Shown here piece after piece: positions 51,441-59,703 of a stretch of 64,000 nucleotides of DNA. The notes under the pieces were generated by a model. The model made no database searches and was not told the origin of the DNA. It was given only the letters and a program-made list of their open reading frames with translations. The stretch covers positions 3,016,201-3,080,200 of the forward strand of contig NZ_CP015698.1 of NCBI RefSeq assembly GCF_002163715.1. Direction: 5' to 3'. This DNA comes from Curvibacter sp. AEP1-3 (GTDB lineage Bacteria; Pseudomonadota; Gammaproteobacteria; Burkholderiales; Burkholderiaceae_C). How positions within the stretch are numbered: position 1 is the stretch's first letter; each line of letters opens with the position of its first letter. Made by a program: the position numbers and the translations under genes.

Positions 51441-52193
51441 ATGAGCGCTGAAACTCCCATTGCCATCCTGAGCGCCCTCGCTGAAGAACAAGAGGGCCTG
51501 CTCGAGCACTTGCAAGATGCCCGGCGAGTGGATCATGGGGGGCGTGTTTTCTGGACCGGCCGCTTGCAGGGCTTGCCTGTGGTGTTGGCGCTGTCCCGCA
51601 TCGGCAAAGTGGCCGCCGCGACGACGGCTACCGGTTTAATCACCCACTTCTGCGCTTCCCGGGTTCTGTTTACCGGCGTCGCCGGCGGGGTAGGGCCTGT
51701 AGTCCGGGTGGGCGATGTGGTGGTGGGCAGCCACTATGTGCAGCATGATATGGACGCCTCGCCGCTGTTCCCCCGCTTTGAGATCCCGCTGTGCGGGCAG
51801 GCACTTTTTGCAGCGGATCCTCCGCTTTTGGCGACTGCCTGTGAGGCCTTCAATCGCGTGCAGCCGGCGTTGCGTACAGCGCGCTACCCGGCAAAGCTGC
51901 ACACGGGCTTGATTGCCAGTGGCGACCGGTTTGTAAGCAGCACTGCCGAAGTCAGCGCATTGCTGAGCGCACTGGCTTCCTCAGGCTATTGCCCATTGGC
52001 GGTAGAGATGGAGGGCGCCGCCGTAGCCCAAGTGTGCGCAGACTATGGCGTGCCTTTCGTGGCGATGCGCACCATTTCAGACCGGGCGGATGACACCGCA
52101 CATGTGGATTTCCCGCAGTTCGTGCGGGAAACGGCGAGCCTTTACGCCCGTGCCTTTGTGCTGGAGATGCTTGAGTTGCTATCGAAAAGATAG
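51441..52193 (+). CDS. mtnN: 5'-methylthioadenosine/S-adenosylhomocysteine nucleosidase
   Basis: 250 residues. Hydrolyses MTA and SAH, serving methionine salvage and autoinducer-2 precursor formation. MTA/SAH motifs TGVAGGV and VEMEGAAVAQVC (substrate-binding Met-Glu) are visible, along with RTISDRAD. The last residues LLSKR and the stop codon come from an interspersed repeat copy, so the C-terminus has been reshaped by that element. Confidence 0.93.
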   Translation: MSAETPIAILSALAEEQEGLLEHLQDARRVDHGGRVFWTGRLQGLPVVLALSRIGKVAAATTATGLITHFCASRVLFTGVAGGVGPVVRVGDVVVGSHYVQHDMDASPLFPRFEIPLCGQALFAADPPLLATACEAFNRVQPALRTARYPAKLHTGLIASGDRFVSSTAEVSALLSALASSGYCPLAVEMEGAAVAQVCADYGVPFVAMRTISDRADDTAHVDFPQFVRETASLYARAFVLEMLELLSKR

Positions 52194-52228
52194 CTGTCCG
52201 CGCATATGTGTCGGGCGATAGGGCCTCA
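52176..52228 (+). repeat. Interspersed repeat copy overlapping the mtnN stop
   Basis: TTGCTATCGAAAAGATAGCT, then GTCCGCGCATAT, then GGGCGATAGGGCCT. TAG inside TAGCTG is the mtnN stop codon. Confidence 0.7.
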
Positions 52229-52236
52229 AAAGAGTG

Positions 52237-53226
52237 CTAACGCAGCCAACCGCGTTTGTAGAAGTACCACATGGGCACCAAGGCACTGGAGATCATCAGG
52301 GCTACCGTGTACGGGTAGCTCCACCCTCCCAGGAACTCCAGTTCCGGGAACTTGAGGTTCATGCCATACACGCTGGCAACGAGGGTCGGAGGCAGCAAGG
52401 CTACGCTGGCCACCGAGAAGATCTTGATGATCTTGTTCTGGTTGATGTTGATGAAACCTACCGTCGCATCCATCAAAAAGTTGATCTTGTCGAACAGGAA
52501 TGCGGTGTGCGAGTCCAGCGAGTCAATGTCTCGCAAAATCTGCCGAGCCTGTTCGAACTGCTCGGCGTTGAGCATCTTGCTGCGCATCATGAAGCTGACC
52601 GCACGGCGCGTATCCATCACGTTGCGGCGGATGCGGCCACTCAAATCCTCGTGGCGGGCAATCGCGCCCAGCGCTTCGCCGGCGATGGCATCGGTCACGT
52701 TGCCCGAAAGGACCTTTTTGCTGACTTTTTCCAGCTCGTCGTAGATGCCTTCCAGCGTGTCGGCGGAGTACTCGGCGTCCGCATCGAACAGCTTGAGCAG
52801 CACTTCCTTGGCGTCTTCGATCAGCCCGGGTGCACGGCGGGCGCGCATGCGCAGGAGCCGGAATACGGGAACGTCTTCATCGTGAATGGAGAAGAGCACG
52901 CCTTTACTTTTGAGATTGTCATTGACGAGGTTCAAGATGAACGCAGCCCGGACGGTGCGGGGTTCGTCGTCGTCCGCAATCAAAAAGTCGCTGCGGATGT
53001 GCACGTCGCCGTTGTCTTCGGCGTAGAAGCGGGCGGATTCCTCGATGTCCTCGTCCATCGCGTCATCCGGGATGGACAGGCCGTAGTACTGTTTGACCCA
53101 GCGCTTTTCTTCGAGCGTGGGGGATTCCAGATCGACCCAGATCGGCTGGAACTTGGAAAGCTCTTCAAGCGACTCGATTTCTTCTTGAAAGAGTCGGCCA
53201 TTGGCGAGCGTAAAGATATTGAGCAT
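52237..53226 (-). CDS. corA: CorA-family magnesium/cobalt transporter
   Basis: 329 residues. The large N-terminal cytoplasmic funnel (1-265) is followed by two transmembrane helices; the pore signature GMN is in SVYGMNLKFPELEF near the first helix, and the basic C-terminus YKRGWLR is typical. It is preceded by GGGAG and by a leader that can form a stem-loop (53268-53303). Confidence 0.93.
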   Translation of the reverse strand: MLNIFTLANGRLFQEEIESLEELSKFQPIWVDLESPTLEEKRWVKQYYGLSIPDDAMDEDIEESARFYAEDNGDVHIRSDFLIADDDEPRTVRAAFILNLVNDNLKSKGVLFSIHDEDVPVFRLLRMRARRAPGLIEDAKEVLLKLFDADAEYSADTLEGIYDELEKVSKKVLSGNVTDAIAGEALGAIARHEDLSGRIRRNVMDTRRAVSFMMRSKMLNAEQFEQARQILRDIDSLDSHTAFLFDKINFLMDATVGFININQNKIIKIFSVASVALLPPTLVASVYGMNLKFPELEFLGGWSYPYTVALMISSALVPMWYFYKRGWLR

Positions 53227-53267
53227 GGCTCACTCCCAAAATGGTTGGCTGCAGGCGGGTGTTGGGT

Positions 53268-53303
53268 GCTTTCAACCCCGGCGCAGTGGTGGGAGTTGAA
53301 AGC
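53268..53303 (-). promoter_or_regulatory. Stem-loop in the corA leader
   Basis: GCTTTCAACCCC pairs with GGAGTTGAAAGC (11 of 12) across a 12-base loop, about 42 bases before the corA ATG. It may be a control hairpin for ion-dependent expression. It does not match a known magnesium riboswitch that I recognise. Confidence 0.4.
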
Positions 53304-53423
53304 TACCGACTAGGGTAGGTTTCCAAGGAGCGTTCTCCGGTAATTCAGAAGTGGAAATTATCGCACCGCCCCGGGTGATAGAGTGGCTGCCCACCATCCC
53401 GGTTCCCCATTTTGTTACTCCCC

Positions 53424-54641
53424 ATGCCCATTACTTTGAGTTCGAAGCGTGAACGCTGGCTGCTGATCACGCTTGCCGGCATCCAGTTCACCAACATCCT
53501 GGACTTCATGATCATGATGCCCTTGGGGCCAGCTTTGACCGCGCTCTTCCACATCAGCGATGCCCAGTTTGGGATGCTGGTCTCGGCCTATACCTTGGCA
53601 GGCGGGGCTTCTGGACTGCTTGCATCCACCTACATCGATCGCTTTGACCGCAAGCGCTTGCTATTGGTGTTGTACGGGTTGTTCGCCTTGTCTACTTTTG
53701 CTTGCGGTGTAGCGCCGACCTATGAAACGTTGTTGTTGGCCCGGGTCAGCGCCGGCATCTTTGGGGGCGTGCTGTCGGCGTTGAGCCAGACCATTGTGGG
53801 CGACGTGATTCCCTTCGAGCGAAGAGGTCATGCCATGGGCATCGTCATGACCTCGTTTTCTGTTTCTACCGTCGCAGGCGTTCCGCTGGGCTTGTTCTTG
53901 GCAGCGCATTTCGGGTGGCATATCCCGTTCCTGCTGATTGCGGGGGTGTGCGTTCTGTTTGCTGTGTTTGCTTTCCTGACTCTTCCCGCGCTGAATGCGC
54001 ACTTGCAGGCCCATGCGCCGGTATCGGCGTGGTCTCGGATCTCCGAGGTCTTGAAAGACCGCAATCACTTGCGCGCATTTGTTTTCTCCGCCTTGCTTAT
54101 GTTCTCCGGCTTTACCGTGATTCCTTACATCACCATCTTCATGCAGTCCAATGTGGGATTGCGTGCGGATCAGGTGCCTTATGTGTACCTGTGCGGTGGT
54201 GTGGCGACGCTGATTACTGCGCGCTGGTTCGGAAACCTCGCGGATAGCTGGGGCAAGTTCCAGACTTTCAGGGCTATCGCTCTGGTGTTTTTGCTGCCCC
54301 TGATCGGCCTCACCCTGTTGGGTCCGGTCGGCATGTGGGGCGCATTGGCGGTATCGACCCTATTTTTCGTGTGTGGAAGCGGACGCATGATTCCTGGTAT
54401 GGCCATGCTCACCTCTGCGGCCAACCCGGCACTGCGCGGCACCTTCATGACCCTGAATGCCTCGGTGCAGTCAGCCGCCATGGGGCTTGCAGCTCTGGTG
54501 GGTGGCGCCATCATCAGCCGCGACGCGGCTGGCTTGGTTCAAAACTATTGGGGCTCTGCCTTGATCGGCGCTGTTGCCAGCGTTTTGGCGGTGGTTGTTG
54601 CCGGAAGGCTGAACCTGCATCAAGCAGCTGGAAAATCGTGA
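53424..54641 (+). CDS. MFS transporter
   Basis: About 405 residues with 12 hydrophobic segments. The loop sequence LLASTYIDRFDRKRLLLVLY resembles MFS motif A, and LLARVSAGIFGGVLSALSQTIVGDVIP is typical of arabinose/drug-type efflux proteins. The start MPITLSSKRERWLLI at 53424 is preferred over a TTG 12 bases earlier. It occupies the place before hpf where rpoN is usually found in relatives. Substrate unknown. Confidence 0.88.
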   Translation: MPITLSSKRERWLLITLAGIQFTNILDFMIMMPLGPALTALFHISDAQFGMLVSAYTLAGGASGLLASTYIDRFDRKRLLLVLYGLFALSTFACGVAPTYETLLLARVSAGIFGGVLSALSQTIVGDVIPFERRGHAMGIVMTSFSVSTVAGVPLGLFLAAHFGWHIPFLLIAGVCVLFAVFAFLTLPALNAHLQAHAPVSAWSRISEVLKDRNHLRAFVFSALLMFSGFTVIPYITIFMQSNVGLRADQVPYVYLCGGVATLITARWFGNLADSWGKFQTFRAIALVFLLPLIGLTLLGPVGMWGALAVSTLFFVCGSGRMIPGMAMLTSAANPALRGTFMTLNASVQSAAMGLAALVGGAIISRDAAGLVQNYWGSALIGAVASVLAVVVAGRLNLHQAAGKS

Positions 54642-54811
54642 AATTCGAAGTCATTTCATTGCTGCAGTGCATTACAAAAAAGACTTTGCAATTGGCCTGA
54701 TTCGGGCGCATAGTGGATTCATAAACATCGCAAATCGTTTAACAAGTTTGAGCGCCGACTGCTACTTTTGCAGAAGGCATTTTCAACCCTGAGAGCAACT
54801 GGAGGCTATTT

Positions 54812-55141
54812 ATGAATTTGACGATCAGCGGTCATCACCTGGAAGTTACCCCGGCCCTGCGTAGTTATGTCACGACCAAGCTCGATCGCATCATGCGCCA
54901 CTTCGATCAAGTGGTAGACGTCAAGGTGCTACTCACCGTTGAAAAGCAAAAGGAGAAGGAACGACGGCAGCGTGCCGAGTGCAACATTCATGTCAAAGGA
55001 AGTGACATGTTTGCCGAAAGCGCCCATGCCGACTTGTATGCTGCTGTGGATGATCTGGTCGACAAGCTCGATCGCCAAGTGGTTCGTCACAAGGACCGTT
55101 TGCAAAATCACCACCATGAGGCCCCCAAGCGCTTGATGTAG
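54812..55141 (+). CDS. hpf: Short-form ribosome hibernation-promoting factor
   Basis: 109 residues. The short HPF binds the 30S decoding site and promotes 100S ribosome dimers in stationary phase. The family start [20 protein letters not shown] and the basic helix [15 protein letters not shown] are present. A GGAGG-like ribosome-binding site (CTGGAGG) precedes the ATG, and a strong terminator follows. The gene order hpf-ptsN-hprK is conserved, although rpoN is not upstream here. Confidence 0.95.
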   Translation: MNLTISGHHLEVTPALRSYVTTKLDRIMRHFDQVVDVKVLLTVEKQKEKERRQRAECNIHVKGSDMFAESAHADLYAAVDDLVDKLDRQVVRHKDRLQNHHHEAPKRLM

Positions 55142-55165
55142 TGTTGCAATAGAGACGACAACACT

Positions 55166-55195
55166 AAAACCGCCCTGACACGGGCGGTTTTTTTA
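55166..55195 (+). terminator. Rho-independent terminator after hpf
   Basis: AAAACCGCCC, 6-base loop, GGGCGGTTTT, then TTTT. It separates hpf from ptsN, which must have its own promoter or depend on read-through. Confidence 0.92.
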
Positions 55196-55217
55196 TGTGC
55201 ATAATCCGCTCCTTACC

Positions 55218-55685
55218 ATGAACCGCCTAGCGTCTATCCTTCCTCCTTCGCAAGTACTTGCGCAAGTTGATGTCACCAGCAAAAAGCGTGCATTTGAAGA
55301 GGCAGGCCTGCTGTTCGAGAACCTGCACGGTCTGAGCCGCGCGCTCGTGACCGACAGTCTTTTTTCCCGTGAACGTTTGGGTTCCACAGGGTTGGGGCAT
55401 GGCGTAGCTATCCCCCATGGCCGTATCAAGGGCCTGAAGTCACCGATGGCCGCAGTGTTCCAGTTGGCACACCCCATCGGCTTTGATTCACCGGACGATG
55501 TTCCTGTGAGTCTGCTGATATTCCTTCTGGTGCCCGAAGCAGCGACCCAGAAACACTTGGAAATCCTCTCTGAAATCGCTGAGCTCTTGAGTGATTCCGC
55601 TCTCCGTGAGCAAATCACTACCTGCGCAGACGCGGCCCTATTGCACTCCCTGATTGCCGGCTGGCAGTCCGCCAGAGCGGCTTAA
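55218..55685 (+). CDS. ptsN: Nitrogen-PTS EIIA component PtsN
   Basis: 155 residues. The phosphorylated histidine is His67 in [10 protein letters not shown]. PtsN is the output protein of the nitrogen phosphotransferase system and modulates potassium and nitrogen metabolism. The start at 55218 ([13 protein letters not shown]) is preferred over a GTG seven codons earlier, because the earlier one overlaps the hpf terminator. hprK follows after 26 bases. Confidence 0.94.
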   Translation: MNRLASILPPSQVLAQVDVTSKKRAFEEAGLLFENLHGLSRALVTDSLFSRERLGSTGLGHGVAIPHGRIKGLKSPMAAVFQLAHPIGFDSPDDVPVSLLIFLLVPEAATQKHLEILSEIAELLSDSALREQITTCADAALLHSLIAGWQSARAA

Positions 55686-55711
55686 GTCCTTTCCCACCTT
55701 CAGGTGCCGCA

Positions 55712-56662
55712 TTGAAACCCACCGCAGTCAGTGCAGACGCACTCTTTGAGGAATTCAGGGGGCATTTGCGCTGGGAGTGGGTTGCCGGTCTAGGTGCCTC
55801 TGAACGTCGGTTCGATGAGGTTGCCATCAAGGCAGCCCGGTCCGGTGCCGATCTGGTGGGTTATCTGAACTACATCCACCCGTACCGCGTCCAGATTCTC
55901 GGTGAGCGTGAGATAACGTACATCACCAACGCCACCCCCGAAGATTGCGCCCGCCGCATTTCCCGCATCGTGACATTGGAGCCGCCAGTGCTTGTACTGG
56001 CAGATGGGCAAGTTGCTCCGCAGGCCCTGTTGGCCATGTGCGAGCGAGCACAAATCCCCATGTTTGCGACCAAGGAGTCGTCTGCCTTCGTTATTGACGT
56101 ACTTCGGGCCTATCTGTCCAAACACTTTGCGGACCGCATGTCTATGCACGGGGTGTTCATGGACATCTTGGGGCTGGGGGTGTTAATTACCGGTGAATCC
56201 GGTCTTGGCAAGAGTGAGCTCGGTCTGGAGCTGATTTCACGCGGCAACGGCTTGGTGGCCGACGATGCCGTAGACCTCTATCGCATCAATCAGACCACGA
56301 TCGAGGGGCGTTGCCCGGAGTTGCTGCAGAACCTGCTGGAAGTGCGCGGCATCGGTTTGCTCGATATCCGCGGGATATTTGGTGAAACGGCGGTGCGCCG
56401 CAAAATGCGCTTGAAATTGATCGTGCATCTCGTGCGGCGGGAAACCCTGGAGCGGGATTACGAACGCATTCCCTATGAACCTTTGACGCAGGATGTGCTG
56501 GGCATACCGGTGCGCAAGGTGGTGATTCAAGTGGTGGCTGGCCGCAACATTGCGGTACTGGTGGAGGCCGCTGTCCGCAACACGATCCTGCAGTTGCGCG
56601 GGATTGACACTTACCAAGAATTCGTGGAGCGCCACCGCAAGGCGATGGCCCAAGGCGGCTAA
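55712..56662 (+). CDS. hprK: HPr kinase/phosphorylase
   Basis: 316-residue enzyme that phosphorylates HPr on serine and can reverse this. The P-loop [10 protein letters not shown] is at about residues 161-170. The signature [16 protein letters not shown] and the C-terminal [25 protein letters not shown] are present. The start is TTG at 55712 ([15 protein letters not shown]); no ATG gives full family length. It ends by overlapping the convergent fur stop. Confidence 0.94.
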   Translation: MKPTAVSADALFEEFRGHLRWEWVAGLGASERRFDEVAIKAARSGADLVGYLNYIHPYRVQILGEREITYITNATPEDCARRISRIVTLEPPVLVLADGQVAPQALLAMCERAQIPMFATKESSAFVIDVLRAYLSKHFADRMSMHGVFMDILGLGVLITGESGLGKSELGLELISRGNGLVADDAVDLYRINQTTIEGRCPELLQNLLEVRGIGLLDIRGIFGETAVRRKMRLKLIVHLVRRETLERDYERIPYEPLTQDVLGIPVRKVVIQVVAGRNIAVLVEAAVRNTILQLRGIDTYQEFVERHRKAMAQGG

Positions 56663-57093
56663 TTGCTACTGTTGCGGTGAGGGCACGCGCCCTTGGTGCA
56701 GTTGGCGTACAAACTCAGGGCGTGGTCGGAAATCGCAAATCCCTTGGCTTTTGCTACGGCATGTTGGCGTTTTTCGATTTCTGCGTCGTAAAACTCTTCC
56801 ACCCGTCCGCAGTCCAGACACACCAGATGGTCGTGGTGCTGGCCTTCGTTCAGTTCGTACACCGCTTTGCCGCTCTCAAAGTGGCTGCGGCTCAAAATGC
56901 TCGCCTGCTCGAATTGGGTCAAGACCCGGTAGACGGTGGCCAAGCCCACATCGGAGCGTTCCTGCAACAAAACGCGGAACACATCTTCCGCCGTCATGTG
57001 GCGCTGGGTGCCGCGTTGAAAGACTTCCAGAATTTTCAGGCGGGGGACCGTGGCCTTGAGGCCCGTGTTTTTCAATTCTTCGATATTGCTCAT
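56659..57093 (-). CDS. fur: Ferric uptake regulator
   Basis: 144 residues. The winged-helix half contains [15 protein letters not shown] and [17 protein letters not shown]. The metal-binding half has [16 protein letters not shown] and a C-terminal CTKGACPH. The start at 57093 is preceded by AGGA; an upstream in-frame ATG at 57138 lacks support. It is divergent from bamE, the usual arrangement in this family of bacteria. Confidence 0.95.
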   Translation of the reverse strand: MSNIEELKNTGLKATVPRLKILEVFQRGTQRHMTAEDVFRVLLQERSDVGLATVYRVLTQFEQASILSRSHFESGKAVYELNEGQHHDHLVCLDCGRVEEFYDAEIEKRQHAVAKAKGFAISDHALSLYANCTKGACPHRNSSN

Positions 57094-57176
57094 CAGCACA
57101 TTCCTGGCATGGTCATCAAACAGGCCGACAGGGGCCAACCGCTACAATGACACGATCATATCGCCCTTCAATTTTC

Positions 57177-57728
57177 ATGCTCCTTACCTCTTGCCGTAGT
57201 CTCCGTTCAGCCGCATTGGCTCTGGTTGTGGCAACCCTTGCCGCGTGCGGTTCCGTCAGCACCACAGGAGAAAAAGTCGCGGGGGTGATGACGCCATACA
57301 AAATCGACATCGTTCAGGGCAACGTGGTCACCCGCGAGCAATTGGCTGTCTTGCGAGTGGGCATGCCCCGTGCCATCGCGCAGGATGTACTCGGCACCCC
57401 CTTGCTCACCAGCGTGTTCCATGCAGACCGTTGGGACTATGTGTTCACCCTCAAACGCCAGGGCAGTGAGCCTCAGGCACGCAAGGTGACCGTGTTTTTT
57501 ACCAACGAAGTGATCAGCAAGATTGAAGCGGACGAGCTGCCCAGCGAAACGGAGTTTGTGTCAACCTTGCGTTCTAAAACGGTGCTGGGCCCGGTGCCTT
57601 CGTTGACAGCTTCTGAAGAAGCGCTCAAAAAATTCCCGGCGCCGAAAAAGGCGGAGGCACCCGTATCCGGCAACACCGCACCAGCGGCTGCTACCTCCTA
57701 CCCGCCGCTGGAACCCGGCGGCCTCTGA
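57177..57728 (+). CDS. bamE: Outer-membrane assembly lipoprotein BamE
   Basis: 183 residues from ATG 57177; ATG 57147 would add ten residues but overlaps a TACAAT hexamer (57143-57148) that is probably the -10 box. A signal peptide ends in the lipobox LAAC. The SmpA/OmlA fold shows LRVGMPRAIAQDVLGTPLL and WDYVFTLKR. BamE is part of the beta-barrel assembly machinery. The C-terminal ~60 residues form a low-complexity extension absent from E. coli BamE. Confidence 0.92.
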   Translation: MLLTSCRSLRSAALALVVATLAACGSVSTTGEKVAGVMTPYKIDIVQGNVVTREQLAVLRVGMPRAIAQDVLGTPLLTSVFHADRWDYVFTLKRQGSEPQARKVTVFFTNEVISKIEADELPSETEFVSTLRSKTVLGPVPSLTASEEALKKFPAPKKAEAPVSGNTAPAAATSYPPLEPGGL

Positions 57729-57749
57729 TCTTTCTTTTCTCTTTTGACC

Positions 57750-58553
57750 ATGACCCACACCATTGCCATTGCTGGCGCTTCAGGCCGCATGGGCCAGATG
57801 TTGATTGATGCTGTTCGTGCTGCGGACGATTGCTCGCTGGCCGGCGCGCTGGATATTGCCGGCAGTCCTTCCCTGGGTCTGGACGCAGGCGCCTTCTCTG
57901 GACAAGCTACTGGTGTGTTGATCACTGCAGATGTGCGCGAAGGCCTGAAGAACAGCCAGGCGCTCATTGACTTCACCCGCCCGGAAGGCACGCTGGCCCA
58001 CTTGCAGGTGTGCCGCGAATTGGGTGTTGCGGCCGTGATCGGAACCACCGGATTTACCGACGAGCAAAAAGCCGAAATCGCCGAGATTGCCAAGTCCATC
58101 CCCATCATGATGGCGCCCAACATGAGCGTTGGGGTGAACGTGACCTTGAAGCTGCTGGAGATGGCGGCCAAGGCGCTTGCCACCGGCTATGACATTGAAA
58201 TCGTGGAAGCCCACCACCGTCACAAAGTGGATGCGCCTTCTGGCACCGCACTCAAGATGGGTGAAGTGATTGCCGACGCCTTGGGCCGCGACTTGAAGGA
58301 ATGTGCTGTCTACGAGCGCTACGGCGTGACTGGCGAACGCGACCCTTCCAGCATCGGCTTCGCCACCATTCGCGGAGGCGATATCGTGGGTGACCACACC
58401 GTGCTATTTGCAGGCACCGGCGAGCGGATTGAGATCAGCCACAAGTCGTCGAGTCGCGCCACGTATGCCCAGGGCAGCTTGCGCGCTGTGCGTTTCCTGG
58501 CCGGTCGTGCGCCGGGGCTGTATGACATGTTTGACGTCCTGAATTTGAAATGA
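57750..58553 (+). CDS. dapB: 4-hydroxy-tetrahydrodipicolinate reductase
   Basis: 267-residue enzyme of lysine and diaminopimelate synthesis. The nucleotide-binding motif GASGRMGQ, the catalytic [20 protein letters not shown] and the end [18 protein letters not shown] are all present. The start is ATG 57750; a TTG two codons earlier is unlikely. The stop overlaps the next start (ATGA). Confidence 0.96.
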   Translation: MTHTIAIAGASGRMGQMLIDAVRAADDCSLAGALDIAGSPSLGLDAGAFSGQATGVLITADVREGLKNSQALIDFTRPEGTLAHLQVCRELGVAAVIGTTGFTDEQKAEIAEIAKSIPIMMAPNMSVGVNVTLKLLEMAAKALATGYDIEIVEAHHRHKVDAPSGTALKMGEVIADALGRDLKECAVYERYGVTGERDPSSIGFATIRGGDIVGDHTVLFAGTGERIEISHKSSSRATYAQGSLRAVRFLAGRAPGLYDMFDVLNLK

Positions 58554-59200
58554 GCCCGCTACAGCTGCTTTTCCAGGGAGATGCGGTTCATACCGCCGTG
58601 GCGTTGATATTGCTCTGCATGTCCATCGCCGCTTGGTTTGTGATTTTCTGGAAAAGCTGGTTGCTGCAGCGCGCGCTGACGGACGTGTCGCGCAGCACAG
58701 CGGCCTTTTGGCAAGCGGCGGATGTGAATGCCGCTTTGGCGGCGCTGCCCGCATTTGACCGGGAGGGCCTGGTCTTGCCCCTGGTCCAAGCCACGCAGAC
58801 CCAAGGTGCTGGGACGCTGGCAGCTGCCGGTGACAGGGGCCAACAACTCACCCGCGTCCTGCGTGACGCGTTGCACGGCGTGTTGCAACGCTTACAGTCC
58901 GGTCAGGTATTGCTGGCTACTGTGGGATCGACTGCCCCCTTCGTGGGACTGTTGGGCACGGTATGGGGCATCTACCATGCGCTGATCAGTATTACGGGTG
59001 GCGGGCAAGTCAGCATCGACAAAATCTCCGGCCCGGTGGGCGAGGCGCTGATCATGACAGCGGCTGGCTTGGCAGTGGCGATTCCCGCTGTGTTGGCCTA
59101 CAACGTGTTCGGCCGTATGGTCGCCCGTCTGGAGGCCGATCTCGAGGGCTTTGCCCTGGACCTGCGCGAACTGCTGCTGAGCAGCTCCAAGGCGGACTGA
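58550..59200 (+). CDS. MotA/TolQ/ExbB proton-channel family protein
   Basis: 216 residues with three hydrophobic segments. The channel region [24 protein letters not shown] and [17 protein letters not shown] is typical. It forms an inner-membrane proton channel with the ExbD/TolR partner encoded next, to power either TonB or Tol-Pal functions; tonB, tolA and tolB are not in the window, so the choice between ExbB and TolQ is open. It overlaps dapB and directly precedes the partner gene. Confidence 0.92.
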   Translation: MSPLQLLFQGDAVHTAVALILLCMSIAAWFVIFWKSWLLQRALTDVSRSTAAFWQAADVNAALAALPAFDREGLVLPLVQATQTQGAGTLAAAGDRGQQLTRVLRDALHGVLQRLQSGQVLLATVGSTAPFVGLLGTVWGIYHALISITGGGQVSIDKISGPVGEALIMTAAGLAVAIPAVLAYNVFGRMVARLEADLEGFALDLRELLLSSSKAD

Positions 59201-59629
59201 ATGGCATTCGGCCGTTTGGAACGCCCGTCCGGCGCGCAGCCGTTGAGCGACATCAATATGACGCCGCTGATTGACGTGATGCTGGTGTTGCTGGTGATCT
59301 TCATCATCACTGCCCCCCTGATGGTGAGCGCCGTGAAGGTGGATTTGCCTCAGGCGCAGGGTACGCAAGCGGCGGATGCTCCCAAATTTATAGCAGTCAC
59401 CATTGATCCTGCAGGGCAGACCTATGTGAACGATGCGCCCATGGACAAACCCGCTTTGGCCAACGCTTTGACCGACGCTGCCAAGCGCAACCCGAATACC
59501 GAAGTCCGTCTGCGTGCTGACTCCACCGTGCCTTACGGCCGCGTGGTGGAGGTCATGGGTTTGGCTCAAAAAGCGGGCTTGAGCCAGATTGGATTTGTGG
59601 CCGAACCTGATGCGTCCGCCTCCCCCTGA
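59201..59629 (+). CDS. ExbD/TolR family biopolymer transport protein
   Basis: 142 residues. One transmembrane helix contains the proton-carrying Asp motif [18 protein letters not shown]. The periplasmic domain follows, ending [23 protein letters not shown]. The start codon immediately follows the stop of the proton-channel gene. Confidence 0.93.
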   Translation: MAFGRLERPSGAQPLSDINMTPLIDVMLVLLVIFIITAPLMVSAVKVDLPQAQGTQAADAPKFIAVTIDPAGQTYVNDAPMDKPALANALTDAAKRNPNTEVRLRADSTVPYGRVVEVMGLAQKAGLSQIGFVAEPDASASP

Positions 59630-59703
59630 ACCCCGTGCGCGGTGCAGCGCCTAAAATCGCACCAAGCCTCTCTTCACGGCAGCGTGACCGCTGCCCACTC
59701 CCC

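Noticed and set aside
48897..51536. 879-residue open frame opposite pntB and fadD
   Set aside because: Low-complexity His/Gly/Val-rich shadow translation of two well-identified genes.
57143..57148. bamE as another leaderless gene
   Set aside because: TACAAT overlaps the first ATG, and six bases further there is ATC, not a start codon; the likely ATG is 28 bases downstream of the box.
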